Assembly (NCBI GenBank): GCA_013398295.1
Contig: VZSF01001908.1
Span: 248,001 to 312,000, forward strand
Direction of reading: 5' to 3'
Origin: Chionis minor
Lineage: Eukaryota; Chordata; Aves; Charadriiformes; Chionididae
Length of the DNA stretch: 64,000 nucleotides
The stretch's first letter is position 1, and each line of letters opens with the position of its first letter. Under the pieces are notes generated by a model. It was not told the origin of the DNA and did no database searches. It saw nothing but the letters and a program-made list of their open reading frames with translations. This document shows positions 34,869-48,189 of the stretch, in pieces. Made by a program: the position numbers and the translations under genes.

Positions 34869-37800
34869 AGCTGAGCATTAGGTACCTTTTTAGGCTCTAT
34901 ATAGAGTCATCGTCTGTCTTGCCAATGTGAAAAACAATAATGTTTTATAAATACTCCTTGTTTGTTTTCCCTGGAGCTGTGTTTCCCTGTGCAAGCATCT
35001 GGCCAGATTTTCAGATGATTCTTCTTTGTTCTAGATATGGATGCCTCAGCAGAGAAATCTCTTATGATATGCCAGAACCTTAAAATTCAGGATGCTAAAA
35101 ACCAAATCAAACAAGGCACCTCCTTCCCCCTAAGACTTGTATGTTACATCAATGTCACAACTGGTTTTACGTATTTGCAGAAATTCAGGCCCAGAGATAG
35201 GGAAGAATAAGGGTCTTGGCACTTCAGTCCCTCCATCACCCGGAATGATACTTAACAGTCTTCTCTCTGGTCAGAATAATGTTGTATTGTCTTTTCTTCT
35301 TGCTTAGTGTGTGTGTATATATACATTTTATTTTTTTTCCCTCTCCTTGTCTAAGAGTCTGGAATAGGAGCAATCCTATGGAGAGTCCAGGTTTCTGTAG
35401 AAAGTGTTTCTTCGTGGACTTGGGTCATACTTGATCTTATGTTGCTGCAGGGACTGTTGCGCTGGCTGAAGGGACACGCTACCCCCCCCAGCTCTTCTGC
35501 TGTGGGGAAAAAACGGGGAGCAACCGTGGTGCAGTTATCTGTTGGCAAACTCCTGATCTCTTGTGCTGAGAACTGAGTGAATACACCCCCAAAATCATTT
35601 CTTCTGTATCAATTTGCAGGAGCTCTAGGAACAGGTCACCTGAAAAATACTCATTGGGCTTGTGGTCTCGAGGTGCTCATTAAGAGAACGGAGCTTACGT
35701 ACAGTAGTGTGATATTTGAACAAACAGTTGGATAATTGGCAAGAGACGTTTCAGCTAATGTTTTCCTTTTTTAAACTGAGCAAATCTAACATAAAACACA
35801 TTTTTGAAGGTGCTAAGAAAATATCCTTAATTTGAACTTGAAATAAGTATGCATGACATTTAAGAATCAGTTTGATAATTATATATTTCTAACTTGTGAG
35901 CAACAACCATTTCTTCAGATATGTTTAGATACGCTTTTGTTATGGTGCCATCTTGTCTCTTGCTGCTGATGCCTGAGATAATACTAAGTTTTGACTATTT
36001 GCTGGAACAGAATTCTTTCAGAAATGAAATTTTTGATTTTTGAAAAAAACATACCCAAACTTGTTCTTTTAGAGCAAAACCACTGTTGAGCAGTTTGAAC
36101 TGGAATATTTCTAGAAACTACAGAAAATGTGAGAGGGGTTTTTTAGCTTTAAGTAATTCTTATTATAAATCTGGGAGGGCTGTCTACCGTTTATGAATTC
36201 ACAGGTGTTTTTCATCTTGGAAAGTTTCTCCTGCAGTGTTGTCTTCCTATGATTCTTTTTACAAAGTGTAATTTTTTAGTAAAATTTTCCTGTCAGGGAA
36301 GTCTTAAACACCTAGGTTGGCCTGCTGCAGCATAAGATTTTTGGAGGGAGTGGGAGGGTTCAACCCAGCTCTGTGTTAGAAATCTGTAGGTGAAGTTTGG
36401 TTGATGATGTGTGAGCTAATGGAGGAAAATTGCAAAAAAGGGGATATGTTGTTGAGTCTTTAGTAAAAGATGCTTCAGCACAAACGTTTGATGGTTTTGG
36501 GGCTGCACTCTGGACTTTTGGGCAGGCATTTACTTTTCAGATAACTGTGTTTCCTTGTTGCTAGTGCACTTAAATCCTCATAGGTATTGAATTTATTTCT
36601 CAAAACACAGATATTAAAATTAAAGAAGATACTTTCAGTTATCTACATGTGGAACTGCTATTCCTGCACTCCCACCCCTCCCATCCTGCACCCAATGGAT
36701 TCAACTCTTGTTTAGGGAAAATCAGATTTCTGCTGTAAGGATTTTTGGCTTAGGCACTTCTGTGAAATGATACAGTACCCCCAACTTGTCTTTGTGAGGG
36801 TAGTTTTTTCAGAATTACTTTCACTTTAGGGTACCTCCAAGCTTTTGTCTGAGCATAGTTTTTCTTTCTTTCAGTTAAAGTTTACAAAAAAGGTGTCATG
36901 CACGAGGTGTATTTTCTTCCTAAGAAATAAATGTATTATTCTTGATTATAAATAGTGTTTCTAAGCGACATGTTCAGTTCAGACCTTTGCACTTCATTGT
37001 TACTATCTTTTGTGCTATTCATTGAGTAGACCTTCTGCCCATTTAAAGGAAATTTATATTCCTTTCATGGAAAGCAACAGTTAAAAATGTAGTATACATG
37101 TTGTAATTCATTATTGATCTTGTGAGACATTATTTTGATAAGGTATTTTGAAACAGGTATTATTTCAACTTGATATATTTCAGTACCTTACTTACAAAGC
37201 TGAGATAATAAATTAAGTGCTGTGGTAATTATGGCAATAGAAACTTCAAGACAGTTATGTAACTATACATCAAAATAAGTTCTAGAAGGTCATAACTTTT
37301 TCTTCTTTTATAACTATGCAGAGTTTTCATTAGATTCCCTCTGAAATGCTTCAGATGAAAAGGTGATGCCACCTTCTCCTTTCCAGCACTCCCCCCCCTG
37401 CCCCCCCAATAATTTTTACTTTCTTACCTGTGAAGGTTAAATTTGTTTTTTTCAGTTTTCAGATTAGAAGTCTAGATGATTAAAGATTCTAATAACTGTA
37501 TTTTTCTGTCCTGCAGGTTCTTAGTTACTTGTATCACCAGTCAGTAACAACTAGAAATAGCATAGTGCAACATTTCCACAAAAACACTCACAGTTTTCTT
37601 TGTGACTTGTATTTAGCCTCAAAGGAATGCAGTTGCAGATGGAGAAATGTGTCATCGCTCCTATATAGTACTTTTTCTGGGTTTTAATCGGCCAGAGGTA
37701 GCAGCAGTTCAAACCGCTGAGCCTTACCTCTGGTGTTGGCAGTACGATGACCTGCGATGTGTGATCCTTGCAGAAGCAGAGGCTTCAGGTAGCTAAAAAG

Positions 37801-39663
37801 AACGTGCTTAGAAAAGTTAATTTAAGATCAAGTAGTGAACTGAATGTGTGATTTTTGAGCTGTTGCCTGCTGCAGCGAGAATGAAGGGAGTGTTGGGTGT
37901 GTTAGGGCCCTTCCTGTTTCGTTGGAGGACTTGTTCTTGAGGGGGCATTTCTTGAAGCGAAGCCTGTGGTCTGCTATGCTGGTTTGATGTTCTCAGGGCT
38001 TCAAGACCAAAGTCACATGAGTTCTTACGCTTTTCAGCATACTGTGTCTCAGTGCATAGGTGTGGTGGCATTTGCTGGATGGTTTTGGCTTTTTTAAAAA
38101 GCATCTTAATAAAAAAAGCTACTGTCTTCTAGAGTTACTTTTTTTTCTTTTATTAAGCTAGTAGCGTAGCTTCACAAACAGCCTTGTAAGTACAACTGGA
38201 GAGGTGCCTGAAACTGCGGTGTGGTCAAACCAGAATCTCCCAGACAGTATGGATATACTTATATGGGCCAAATGGACTATGTGAATGTTGATTTCTTCTG
38301 GTAATACTGGTGTAGAAGTCCTGATGTCATTAAATCACAGCCCCCTAGCTGTGTTGATTCATCTCCTTTCTGTAAAGACTTCTGTTGAGGCTAAATTTTG
38401 TCAGTTTTTCTTGTGAAAACAACTTCCAGTTATTCCCATTTTAAATCTGCTAGTGTTGTAAGTCAAAGGTTTATCATTGTGAACATATCTTTTATTTTTC
38501 TTGCATTGTTGCCGGGCAGAACTTGAGCATGCCGTAACTCTTTTCTGAATAGGCAGATGCAGTTTTAGCTGACAATTTTTTTTTTCTGTTTTTTGTTCAG
38601 GTTTATTCTCCTTAGGTGTAACAGTTGGTAAAAATAGAGAAGGTCATGTGTCTTGTAAGAAAATGTAAAATATTGTAAGAAAATGGAATGCTTACAAAAT
38701 GCAAAAATCCAGTTACATGAAATTTTGGTTTTATTTCACTGAAGGCATGAACAGGTTACCCCCAGAGCTCCTAAATCACAGCCTTGATACTGGCTCCAGT
38801 TGAAGTCCATTTATCTGAATTTCTCAACTATGTTTTTCATAAGTTCCTATGGTAATTTAGGAAGAAAGCTACGCTATGTAAATGTCGACTTTTCAATTAC
38901 TAAGTGCTGGCAAAAGCCCATCAGGTTTGGTGCACACATTTATGAAGTTTCACTTTGTGCTCTATGTTGAATTGTAAGTTGGAATTTTTTTTCTTTCTCA
39001 TTTAGTTGTAAAGAATTCATAAAGTAGTCTGTAGATTTGGTAAGGATTCATTTATGAAAGAAATTTGGTTGATTTTGATAGAGGGTGGATGGATGGTCCC
39101 TTGTTAAATACGCAAAACAGTCTTGTCTGGTCTTCCACGTTTTGCGGGTTTTTTTTCCTGGGTTGCCAGAACTGATATTGGAATATACTGATTGACAGAG
39201 AGGTTGGTTATTAGGTGTGCTGAATTGTCATGTAATAAGATGTATCACGTAATCAAGGTTCTCTAATACAGCTGCTAATCACACCCGAGTTATTTTGTAC
39301 TTTACCTGTCGCTGGTGCGAGCGCTGCATTGGTTTCCTAAAAGGAAACGATATTGACACCGTTCGCGTAATTGCGATGGTTCAGGGGAGCAGGAGGCCAC
39401 GCAGCTTGTGAAATGTTGTGGATAAGTTCTCATACTGTGCAGACTTACCTCTCCTGGAGGGTTTTGTCTTTACTGGGCGAAGAAGAAGAAGAAATTCAGC
39501 TAAAAGGCTGCTTTTCCTGGCACAGTCTGAAGTGCCAGTGCGTGCGGACACGTGGGCTTGTCTGCATCGCTTACAGCAGCGCGCCACAAAGTGCGGTTTT
39601 CTTGTAGAAAGCACTAAGAAACGGCACTTTTAATTGTCTTAAACGCAGCAGAGGCGTGTGAAG

Positions 39664-39870
39664 GGCGGGGGCAGGTACCCTCATCAGCGCTAATTGCGAA
39701 GCTCCTTGCCGGCAGGGCGACCGGCGGCGGCGCGCCCGTTAGAGGGCGCTCCTGCCCAGCGCACCGCGCCGCGCCGCGCCCGCCCGGCTCCTCCCGCCGG
39801 GAAAAGCGGGAGAAACGGGATTTGCGGCTGATAGGCTTCATGGAACGCGCCGTGCAGATGTATCCCGAAA
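39664..39870. promoter_or_regulatory. Intronic CpG-rich block, possible promoter or insulator
   Basis: About 200 bp of GC- and CpG-dense DNA stands out from AT-rich intron 2. It includes CCGGCGGCGGCGCGCCCGTT and a run of GCGCC repeats (CACCGCGCCGCGCCGCGCCC), then GCGGGAGAAACGGG-type sequence that resembles E2F sites. CpG is otherwise scarce in this window, so persistence of CpG implies an unmethylated state in the germ line. It could be an internal or alternative promoter, the start of a non-coding RNA, or an insulator. No coding exon is recognisable next to it on either strand. Confidence 0.55.
39735..39750 (+). promoter_or_regulatory. CTCF-like binding motif
   Basis: CCCGTTAGAGGGCGCT fits the AGRKGGCRS core of the vertebrate CTCF motif exactly (AGAGGGCGC), with two matching C bases upstream and weaker agreement at the intervening positions. 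It sits inside the CpG-rich block, which raises its plausibility. Occupancy cannot be inferred from sequence. Confidence 0.45.
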
Positions 39871-42800
39871 ATACCTGACCGAGTGCATTGGATTAAATGC
39901 GGCTCTGCTGACTCGATGTCGCTTCGTTTCTTAAATGAGCCCAAACGTGCTGCGCATTCTAAGGAAATACATATATATACACATATACACACAATTTGAT
40001 TCTGGAACTTCTGTGTGCGTATGTGTATCCTAAAAGCAGAACAGGAGCTTTCTCGTTGTGCAGGTTCTCTTCGCCGCTGCCCGGGTCTCCCACACGTAGC
40101 TAAGCAAGCGGAGATAGCGCCTGTGCTGGATCTTAGCCAGCTTATTTACGTAGGTTTACACTGCTAGACTTTAAAACTGCATAGAAACTATTCCTTTTCT
40201 TACCGCCCTGCACAAAATGCCTGAAATGCTGTGTTTGTTGCATTTCTGGATTTTTTTCAAGTTGATTTTTACTGTAGAGGCAATGCTTTAAAGCGGTAGG
40301 TAAATCCTTTTGTGCAGCATCTAATTTTGAATCAAAAAAAAAAATCATTTTGTCCTTTAGAGCACCAGGCGTATTAAAGTTTTACTTAAATGCAATTCCT
40401 TTAAGGTTTTGCTGCGAAACAAAATAGTGTGATTTGCTTTTAAAGACAGAAATGCTGTACTATCTTTTATCTTTTCTGGTTTTTTTAAGGACACGTATTT
40501 CATGGCATTTTTTCTTGCCATGAAAACCTTGTGGTTGCCTAAATTTTGAAAAATTCAGCCATAGTTTGTTTGATTGTCTTTTTTTAATAAGCCATGATTG
40601 CAGTGGATATTAACATATCTAATAAACTTTCATGCTGAACTTTACTGAAAATTATGCTTAATAGTAATCATTTAGTAATCTTAAAAATAAAGTTAGAGAA
40701 GCATCTGCTTTAAGTGTTAATAAGTTTGCTATATTTTGTAGCAGCGTTAGAATGAGCTGCGACTGTGTTCAGCTCATTTTTGCATTCAACCATTTCACTA
40801 TGTGCAAGTTTTGAACCTGAAGCCAGAAGATTTTTACTTCATAGTTTGTGTTCCATCTTAAATGTGTTCTTTACTTATAATCACGATATATGCTCACTTA
40901 GTTTGCTATATGGATACTTCATATAGTTTTGTAACACTTGTAGAAACTCATTAATTTTTATGTAATCAGCAATATGAAAGTCTGATTTCTTTTTATGTTT
41001 TTTGCAATTTAAGTAAAATATTACAAATTAGCTATTCAGAATTTGATTTTTCTTGCTGATATAATCAGCTCAACTCTGACTAAAGACATAAAGTGCACAG
41101 AAGAGGATAACTAAATAATAAAAGTATATTTGGATGTTTAATATCTGTTCTTTGATTTCAGGTATCAATCTTTGAATTTTATGCCTATATTATAGTTTCT
41201 AATAGTGATTTGCAGAAGTTAAGCCTTATGCTTGCTGTTTATTACAGGAGAGAAAATGTGCAGGTTATTTACCCTGAGTACTCAAAAGTTTTTAAAAGAA
41301 GTTTTAATTAGTTATAGAGAATCTAAAGGTTGTTTGATATATTTTTTTTTTTTTTTTACAAATTCATTTAATGTATTTGTTCAGTTTTGGGAATATGCAA
41401 GAACTCTGAAATATGAAAATATTTTATATTCCTCCACACTTTAAATCACACATATGCAAATTAAGTTGTGTTTATATTATTTACTTGTGGAAATACTATG
41501 GTAAACAATATATAATGTGCTAGTTCCTTTTAAAAGCAGAGACTCCCAAGTAATTCTTTAGCTGATTTAACACAGATGAGTTTATGAAGTGATATTGCTG
41601 TGAACATATGGCAAAGGTGGAACATGCTGGGTTTTTTTTCCCCCTGCTGTACTCTCATTTACTGAGCATTTGAATTTTGCTGTACTGCAATTCAGGAAAA
41701 AAGTCAGGATATAACCATTTGTATTTTAGGGAAACAGAGGTTTTTATTGGGCAATTGCTAGAACGTATAGCAGACATCCTGGTAGAACCTGTATTCATCT
41801 TACCCAACTGAGGTAGGTGCTGCCTCGGGTGCCTAAAAGTTAGAAAAGCAGAAGCTTTAGTCCGCCTCTGGGTTTGGAGGAACTAGAGCTTCATCCAGAA
41901 GGAAACCCAGACCATGTAAAGACGCAGTTGTGAATTCTGGTAAAAACTTTCTGCTTCTTCATCCTTGATGATGACTCTTCAGTCTTAGACGATGTGCTAC
42001 AGGCATGGACACTTCCACTGAGCTGCCTGGAGCGCTCTTTCCGTGCTTTTTTACGTGTCGTTTTTTAAGAGACCGGTTGCTTGTGTTCCCCCATAGCTTT
42101 GGTCAGACATTTTGACTATAAGATCACTAGTTCTTTTGGTAACACTTCTCCCAGTGTGATTGGACCAAGAGGAAAAGAGGGCTCTTTTAACACCTTCTTA
42201 TTACCTCTTTCCGTTCCTCCTCCTTTCCTTCTCTGCTAATGCAAGTATTTAGCCGTTTCCTTCCCTGAAGAATGCTGCAATAAACTTGAGGGAGCTGAAG
42301 AAAAACACGGCAAAATGAACAAATCCCATGTGCTAATATTTCATTCTGAGAGCCAAAATGAAGGAAATGCCTGTAGTTCTATTGAACAACCATTCAAATC
42401 AATACATCTGAGTACAAAATAATAGAAACTGATTGAAACACGAAGTAGTAATAAATTAAGAAAAATTTCTTTGGTTCTTGTTTCTTGTTCCATAATGTTT
42501 TATGGATTTATCAACTGCATAATCTGGAAAAATTATGTAGCATTGTTCTCTTTAGAAGAAAATTATATGTACTTGAGGTACACAACACATTAAACCCAAG
42601 TTGCACCTTTTTTCTTTATAGCGTTTATATTTATTTTATTGATAGAAAGACAGATGCGTTACTGGCCCAAGGTTCAGTACTGAATATTGAATTGAGTACT
42701 CGAGGAATAGACTTGAAATCCATTTTGCTAACAGAAAACCTACTGCAGCAGCGGAGTTGAAGGGATGAGAAATTGATTCACAAAGATTGCTAAACTTAAA

Positions 42801-43896
42801 AGATTTTCTAGAGAAAAACTAGTCTTTGACAGAAAAGAGAAAGAACCTTAGTGGAATTGAAGTTTAGATCTGCATTTTAGCATTATTTATTTATAATTAA
42901 TATATGTTGTTAAATCCAGTGATGCAGTCAAAAATATGTGGAGAAACTGAAGAAGGTCAAACTGAGCAAATATTGCATCTTGCAGTAGCGTGGAGAGACA
43001 GAGTACAGAATCTTAATAACAGCAAAATTTAAGGAAGTAACTTCTTTAAAGCTCTACTGGGTGTGCATAGCTGCACATGTCATAGTGTATAGTGGGTTAA
43101 ATTTATATAATTCCTTACCGACTGTATCTGCGAGATGCTTTTGTTGCTGATAAGGTGGTTCTCCCCCATCTAACCAAGATATTTGCTATATTTTGGCTTA
43201 TGGTGTGTTGGTTGAGAAGTTGCTCTAGTATGCAGCTTGCCTTTTGGTTCACTGTTTGCTGAATACACAGTTTGATTTCTTTTATTGGATTACATGCTTC
43301 AGTTCAGCGTAAATTCATGCAGTAGGAAAATACACATTAAAATAGGTTGTTTACTCTTCAGTAAAGTACTCGTATGTTTTTGTAGGTTTAGTGTGTTAAA
43401 TCCTCGATGCACAGCTTTATAGCCAACATGCAGCATCGTGGAGTTTTAGTCTATAATAGAAATGGAAAGATTTCTTAAAACTTTTTTAGAAAACAAGACA
43501 GGCATGTTCTTTGTGCGATATATTTAGGTCATAAGGGACATCTGCTAAGGATAATTTTTTAACACTTGCTAACAATCCTAATATAATATAGCCTATTCAT
43601 CAGTCATATTGTTCCTGACTTGGCTAGTGTGGATTTTAGTGATTCCCGATGTGCATTCAGACTCTCTTAATTGCTAGTTTCTTGCTGTTCTATCTTATTG
43701 TTTTGTAGGACAATGCATAAGCGGGCACAGAATAATCAAAATGGTTTCCCTGGCCATATTAGGCACCTAACAGAGATATACTTGCTGTGCAATGAGTGTG
43801 TGTTTTTGCAAGTGGAAGGCTCGCTGAAACAAAATAAATCGTAACAGGGAAATAATTCAACAAGGTTTGAACGTGCTATTCAATATGTGTGTTTGA

Positions 43897-43960
43897 ATAT
43901 ATATATAAAAAATATTTATACGCTTGTGTGTGTATATATATGTATTTATTTATATATAAC
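43897..43960. repeat. AT / TG-rich microsatellite-like tract
   Basis: Successive ATATATATATA, TGTGTGTGTATATATATG and TTTATTTATATATA segments form a degenerate purine-pyrimidine alternating tract. No other structure is visible. Confidence 0.7.
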
Positions 43961-44435
43961 AAACCGTAATCTGTGTGGTACATCTTGGAGCTTTTACAGT
44001 GCGCTTATGCAGCAGGGAAATGAGAGGGGTAAGTTAGGGAGGCACTGCAGACGCTGAACATCAGGATTTCAGCGTTCTCAGTAAGCTGTTATATCGTGCC
44101 GGTTTTGTGCCTTTGGTTTGGAAGGAAAAGCTGGTTCAGAGATGTTTGCAGTATAACCGAGATCTAATCTTTTATGTTCTCATGAACTCAGAATTTCCCT
44201 TCGCTGTAAGGCGTTGGACATGTGAAGAGGTGCATGTAAGGTTCCTTGAACTAGCACATGTGAGGCACGTAATAACATGGGGGCAACACCAGGCATCATG
44301 TTTTGAGGGGACAAAGGTTTTGGTGGGCTTTAGGTTTGGATATTGGTGAAGCAGGAAAAGTGACCAGCTGAAGTCTGGCAAAATTGCTGAAAGGGATATT
44401 TGCAATTTGGCTTCCACGTGTAGATGGAAATAGAT

Positions 44436-44600
44436 GGTGGTTGGGTTTTTTTGGTGTTTTTTTTGTGTGTGTTGTTCTCCCCCCCCCCCCCCCCCCCCCC
44501 CCCCTCGCGACCTCCCGTGCTTNCCCTGTATGTTCTCTTTTTTTGTTTTGGTGTTTTTATGGGTTTTATTTGGGTTTTGTTTTGTTTGTTTAGTTTTTGT
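44436..44600. repeat. G/T-rich tract with 26-base C homopolymer and an undetermined base
   Basis: A GGTTGGGTTTTTTTGG-like stretch leads into TTGTGTGTGTTGTTCT and then 26 C (44479-44504). A GCGACC segment follows, then a single N at 44523 and more G/T-rich sequence (GGGTTTTATTTGGGTTTTG). Three overlapping proline-rich open frames here are artefacts. The N and the C run mark poor local assembly quality. Confidence 0.85.
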
Positions 44601-45870
44601 TTTCAGCAGTTTGTATTGCTCCCTACTGTGTTCTTACCTACCAATAGAGTAATACCTGTGTAATGCTTTCAGATAATTGTTCTAATCATTAAGTGTTTTA
44701 TCTTAATCCAGTTTGTGCAACTCTGAACTGTTTGTGATAATGAAAGAAAAAAAAAAGTAGAAATTGTAGCTTTTGCAGCAGGTTGGGGGAAGCTTTCTTT
44801 ATAGCATACTCCAGGTGTTGCATCTTGTTTAAACTGAAGTCTTACCCCTCTGATCAATTTTGTAAGGAAACACAAGGAATTTATTTGCTAGATTTTTAAT
44901 CTCATTTTTACTCAGTTGTCTTAGCCAAGCACAGTAGATGATCTTTAAAATCCCACGTAGCTGTAAAATGTGAAAATAGATTTGGGTTTTTTTTTTTTCC
45001 TAATTCTTTAAGTGATTTTTAGTTCCGCTCTAACAAAGCATGTTTAGGAAAATTGGTTTGGGCTATTAAAGCAATACCAATGATCAGAAATAAATCAGCT
45101 TGTGGCTATTAAGTCAGCTGTTGAGTACAGTTGAAAGACCATCGTCTGCACAAATGTTGATTCCATTCAGAGTTTAAATCTGTAGCTGTGTATGGCTTAA
45201 TTGAAGAATTTTATCGGACTTCCTAGCTGTTCTCTGCATTAAATAGTTGAAAATTTGATTAATTTGTGCACTGTTGGTTAAAAAAATTTGGCAAAAGCTT
45301 TATGTAAACTGCTTTACTTAAAGTATACTTTATGAAATGTACATTGTAAGCATAGAGCTGCTGATTTTCTGTGGCTGCAGCCGGGGAGAGAGGATAGAGG
45401 GAAGACGGTTTGAGACGGGAATGGAAGAGGCTGTTGTAAGGATGCAGTTTGGACACTGGGTGCCACTCCTGGTACACACTGAGGCTCGAAAGCCTTTCTC
45501 ACGCAGTGGAACAACAAGCGCTCTTAAAAATGGAGGTCTTTGTTACTCAGGAAATTCTGAAGGTCTTCATCCCCTGAGCCAAGTGGTTCTTCTAGCTGAA
45601 AAACATATTCCTGAGTGGTACAAGGAGTAACTAAAGCTACAAGGGCAGAATTTTTTTATTTTATTTTATTATTTTAATTCTACTGAGGATGATTTTCTAG
45701 ACTTGATGTGTTGTTCTCTAGTTACGTAGCTCTCGTCACGTACAAGAAAGACAAGGTCGTAGCAACCAAGTATTCAGGAACTAGACCAAACATGGCAATT
45801 CTCAGGAATAGGAAGAATAATTTCCAAACAAAAAAAATAGGAATGAAATGTCTTCTCGGAAGCTTTCGGT

Positions 45871-45934
45871 GATTTTTTTTTTGTTGGTTTTGTTATTTGT
45901 TTTTTGGGGGTTTTGTGTGGGGGGTTTTTTATGT
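45871..45934. repeat. G/T-rich low-complexity tract
   Basis: T runs interrupted by GG, GGGGG and GGGGGG (TTTTTGGGGGTTTTGTGTGG, then GGGGTTTTTT). Four G runs lie within about 35 bp, so it could form a G-quadruplex on the + strand, which is the coding strand of EIF3H and therefore also in the pre-mRNA. Confidence 0.75.
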
Positions 45935-47811
45935 GTCTTTTGGTCATGTGCTTGTTAGAATAGTACAGTGTCAAAAAATCATGGAGTGGTGGGTTACTCA
46001 TGGAAGACTAGGTGAAAAGACAGTTGAGGATCGTTTTGGGATTGATCAACTTACACAAACTAGAATTGGCGGCGTATTGTGATGGTTTCCAATAGTTACC
46101 AAGTGCTGAAGATAAGAGGAATGCCGAGGAGACAGAGTGAGGAGTGGGAGTAAGAAAGTAAGAAGTCTTCCGATGTAAATTGGAACAAGGTTAGTGCTCC
46201 CATCCTGAAAGCTGTGTAGCTCTCAAACTAGGAAGCGTAATGTGATTTATGCTTTGCTGTGCTCATGCCCGGAGGCGTCAGCTGGCTCTGGGTGTCCTAA
46301 ACATTGTACAAACACATACTCGCTCAAACATTTTAGAAACAGCACAGGAGTTTAGGTGTCCAGGTCTTAATGGCTTTCAGTGAAATATTGGCATCTCTAC
46401 CTGGCTAATTTGGAAACTGAAATTTCAGTTGTAAGTGAAAGGCACATGGAGGTTTGGAAGGCTAAATGCCATAGCATTTTCAAAATGTTAGACTTCTAAA
46501 CCCAATTTCCATGCAAAAATTTTATCTGCTCTTTTGTTTGACAAGGAATTGCAATAGTGGGTCGGAAATTAAAATGTGCTTGGGGGTGGTGGGGAAAGCA
46601 AGACACTACTTGAAATAATGAATGGCAGCGTGAGGGATGACAGAGCTCCTTCTACAATTCTACTTTGATGCAATGGTGCAGAATTAAAAATAAAAGTCCC
46701 TCCATCCTCAAATGTAGGAACTTGAGCTCTTGGTTTTACTTTTTAAAATGACATTTGAAAACGGGTTCCTGTTATTCACAGTGCTCCATTCTGTGACGTT
46801 TGACTGAATCTTCCAAGCCACTTTTCTTATAATGATGTTTCAAGTGAAAAATTAATTGATGTATTTAGATGCGTAAAGCACAAAGTTAAAATGAAGAATA
46901 AATGTCAAATATCTTTTTTTTTTTTGTCTGCTAACTGTCGGATCTTATAATCCCTTTGAAGGTAAAGACTTTCAGAAGTAGTTAAAAATATTGACTGTGT
47001 TTTTAATTGAAACTTGCAGATTAGGTCTTTTAAAGTTGCCATCAAATTTTTTTGACTTTCCAGGACAAACACATTGGCCCACAGAGAACGATGGCAAACA
47101 TGAGTCATTTGGTATCTCCTTTGTAATTACTTGAGCTTTATGTAAATAGTGAATAATACAAAGCCACATTGGTTTCTGTGGTTTTGCCAACTGTGGCAAA
47201 AAGCCTGACTCTTAAAATAAGTATTTTTTAACTTTTTTTTTTTAAAAATTAGACCTTCTTATCAAAAGGCACCAGATACATAAGCAGAGCCAGAAAGTAA
47301 AGAACTGGCAACAAACCTTCTTTTGTTGTCACCTGGAAATCTATTAAATGTGCCACTTGAAATATAGTGAGTGTGGCATATGATAAGCTAGAGCCACCTG
47401 GGTTTTATTAGGCTACTTGATGCTTTGATCACAACTTTTTTACTTAAAGAGTTGTCTGTTTATAGTGTCAATGTTCCTTGTAATTGCTGTGATTTAGATT
47501 TTAATCTGACACAATGTGAAGAGGGATTTCAAAAACCAAGGCAGTACTCAAGTCAGAAATGGGTGTGGGTTCAACTGGTCAGCCTTGGAACATGAGCACC
47601 TGGTAAACAAGACCTGTGATCTCACACAAGGCCAGTAGATGATTTTCTGTGGACACATTTTCCTTTCACACATTTAAGTTGCACTGTAACGTGAAAGAAG
47701 GAACACTTAGGTCTGTCCTCTGATCCTGCTCATTCTTGCTAATAAATTAATCCATCTTAGTAACTTGAATGTGGGAAGTATCTGTCTTTATTCTTGATAA
47801 AATTTTGATGT

Positions 47812-48168
47812 GTCAAAGAAGGGCAATGAAGCTGGTGAAGAGTCTAGTGAACAAATAAGGAGCAGCTGAGGGAACTGGGGTTGTTTAGCCTGGAGAAAAG
47901 GAGGCTGAGGGAGACCTTCTCACTCTCTACAACTACCTGAGAGGAGGTTGTAGCAAGGTGGGGGTCAGTCTCTTCTCCCGAGTAACAAGTGATAGGTCAA
48001 AAGGAAATGGCCTCAAGTTGCACCAGGGGAGGTTTAGAATGGATATTAAGAAAACTTGCCTCACTGAAAGGGTATTTAAAAGCCGGGACATGGTTCAGCG
48101 GTGGATTTGGCAGTGTTAGGCTTATGTTTACCTGATGATCGTAAAGGTCTTTTTCAACCTAAATGGAA
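47812..48168 (+). mobile_element. CR1 LINE 3' fragment with internal deletions
   Basis: Plus-strand CR1 starting within [12 protein letters not shown] sequence (AAGGGCAATGAAGCTGGTGA) and running through CTGGAGAAAAGGAGGCTGAG, GGGGTCAGTCTCTTCTCCCG and GGAAATGGCCTCAAGTTGCA. At about 48072 the text jumps from ACTGAAAGGG directly to TATTTAAAAG. This skips about 65 bp that other copies here have, the segment encoding [16 protein letters not shown] second small deletion follows before GGGACATGGTT. The 3' tail is degenerate near 48168, just before another CR1 in the opposite direction. Confidence 0.92.
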
Positions 48169-48189
48169 ATCCTGCAGTTCTGCAGAGAT

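Noticed and set aside
44384..44663. Proline-rich frames around the C run
   Set aside because: Three overlapping frames over a 26-base C run and an N are composition artefacts.
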